Positions 63,228 to 64,000 of a stretch of DNA of 64,000 nucleotides are shown here, in pieces. The translations under genes were made by a program, and so were the position numbers. The stretch is taken from contig NZ_CP121472.1 of NCBI RefSeq assembly GCF_036208045.1, forward strand, positions 2,739,531 through 2,803,530, written 5' to 3'. Source of the DNA: Thiorhodovibrio winogradskyi. Lineage in GTDB: Bacteria; Pseudomonadota; Gammaproteobacteria; Chromatiales; Chromatiaceae. The notes under the pieces are model-generated. The model saw only the letters and a list, made by a program, of their open reading frames with translations. It was not told the DNA's origin and did no database searches. Position 1 is the stretch's first letter. Each line of letters opens with the position of its first letter.

Positions 63228-64000
63228 TCAGCTGACCAGACCACTGCGCACAAAGGGCGAGAGCGCGAGCAGGGCGTGAGCCTGGCTGACGGCCTCCTGT
63301 TTGATGCGGCGTTCGAGGTGTCGGCTCCAGCGCACGGGGATATTGGCCGGCCCATGCAGGGCGCCGGCGATCATGCCGATGATGGCGCCGGTGGTATCGG
63401 CATCGCCGCCGCGATTGACGGCTTCGATCAGCGCGCTCTCGAAACTGTCGCTGGCGAACAGCGCCTGGAACACCACCTTGAGGGTATCGACGATGTAAGC
63501 GCTTGGGTTGTCGACGCGCTTGCGCTCGAAGCCGAAGCGGGGCTCCTCGGCGACCAGCGCCTCGGCCAGCAGTTTCAGGCCCTTTTTGTCGCTGCCCAGA
63601 ATGGCCGCCTGCACCATGCGAATGATGCACAGGGTGCCGGCATCCGACAGCCTGTTGTGGTGGGTCACATGGGCTTGGATACGGTTCGCCCGATCAACCG
63701 CTTCGGCATCGTCGCCCAGGGTGGCCAGGGCCACCGGCAGGCAGCGCATGCAGGCGCCATTGCCGGCGTCATAGTCGTTCTCCGGCATTTCGGTCTCGCC
63801 GCTCTGGCGAAAATGGGCAATCCCGCGACGCACGGTATTGCCAATATCGACCGGCTTGGTTCGCATCCAATCGCTAAAGGCCTCGGCCGCTGCCTGGGCC
63901 TCGACCCGCCCCGCCCGCAAAATGCCACGGCCCAGGGCCAGCGCCATTTCGGTGTCGTCCGTGACCTGGCCTTTACGCAGTTTCAGCCAGCCACCGCCGT
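63228..64000 (-). CDS. draG: ADP-ribosylglycohydrolase (DraG-like), 5' end outside the window
   Basis: The frame runs from the right edge (GQVTDDTEMALALGRG, metal-binding Asp/Glu) to 63228, at least 257 codons. NRGGDADTTGAIIGMIAGAL (about 75 residues from the C-terminus) supplies the other metal ligands. DraG removes ADP-ribose from nitrogenase reductase and so reactivates nitrogen fixation in phototrophs; related enzymes act on other ADP-ribosylated proteins, so the specific role is inferred. The N-terminus is missing. Confidence 0.87.
   Translation of the reverse strand, partial: GGGWLKLRKGQVTDDTEMALALGRGILRAGRVEAQAAAEAFSDWMRTKPVDIGNTVRRGIAHFRQSGETEMPENDYDAGNGACMRCLPVALATLGDDAEAVDRANRIQAHVTHHNRLSDAGTLCIIRMVQAAILGSDKKGLKLLAEALVAEEPRFGFERKRVDNPSAYIVDTLKVVFQALFASDSFESALIEAVNRGGDADTTGAIIGMIAGALHGPANIPVRWSRHLERRIKQEAVSQAHALLALSPFVRSGLVS

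Overview
The window is a GC-rich bacterial chromosome segment, most likely from a gammaproteobacterial phototroph of the purple sulfur type (Chromatiaceae-like). Pointers are a DsrE-like exported protein, a DraG-type ADP-ribosylglycohydrolase (nitrogenase control) at the right edge, a sphaeroides-haem-protein/dihaem cytochrome/cytochrome b cluster with its own two-component system, and the heavy insertion-sequence load. The genus is inference; no rRNA, tRNA or CRISPR array was seen.

Layout. (1) 1-2065: a damaged copy of a four-gene block (DUF427, DUF429, NUDIX hydrolase, unknown 122-aa protein) whose intact copy lies at 45360-47903. (2) 2089-9715: a 2.48-kb IS, the 3' stump of a type III methyltransferase, a full-length type III restriction subunit, and an AT-rich two-gene island. 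(3) 9657-30427: a decayed conjugative element. It holds an F-type transfer operon (traF frameshifted, traH intact, traG split by an IS) and, on the other strand, an SXT/R391-like DNA-processing module (ssb, bet, broken exo, VWA/CobT-like protein, TOPRIM primase, broken radC). The IS in traG itself carries a nested IS200/IS605-type and an IS701-type element. parDE and DUF433/DUF5615 toxin-antitoxin pairs sit in or beside the element. (4) 30445-36700: DUF6159 membrane protein, a decayed IS21-type element, a transposase stump, a Uma2 gene and a trkA-like remnant. (5) 36736-64000: mostly chromosomal genes: trkH, the haem cluster and its two-component system, dinB-yaiI, the intact duplicated block, hemD, dsrE-like, peroxiredoxin, GNAT, rsgA, a broken vapBC, two DUF4143 ATPases, an SGNH esterase, a truncated methyltransferase, a second partial trkH, a GT2 glycosyltransferase, an EamA transporter, a DNA glycosylase and draG.

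The most unusual signal is in the DNA-processing module. Five unrelated genes (bet, exo, the VWA gene, a 77-aa gene and radC) are each preceded by the same kind of ~65-nt leader: two successive CCC/GGGG blocks and a final C run, ending at the ribosome-binding site. A ~350-nt gap after the VWA gene is packed with consecutive strong hairpins. Together they suggest an undescribed RNA- or DNA-level control system of this element.
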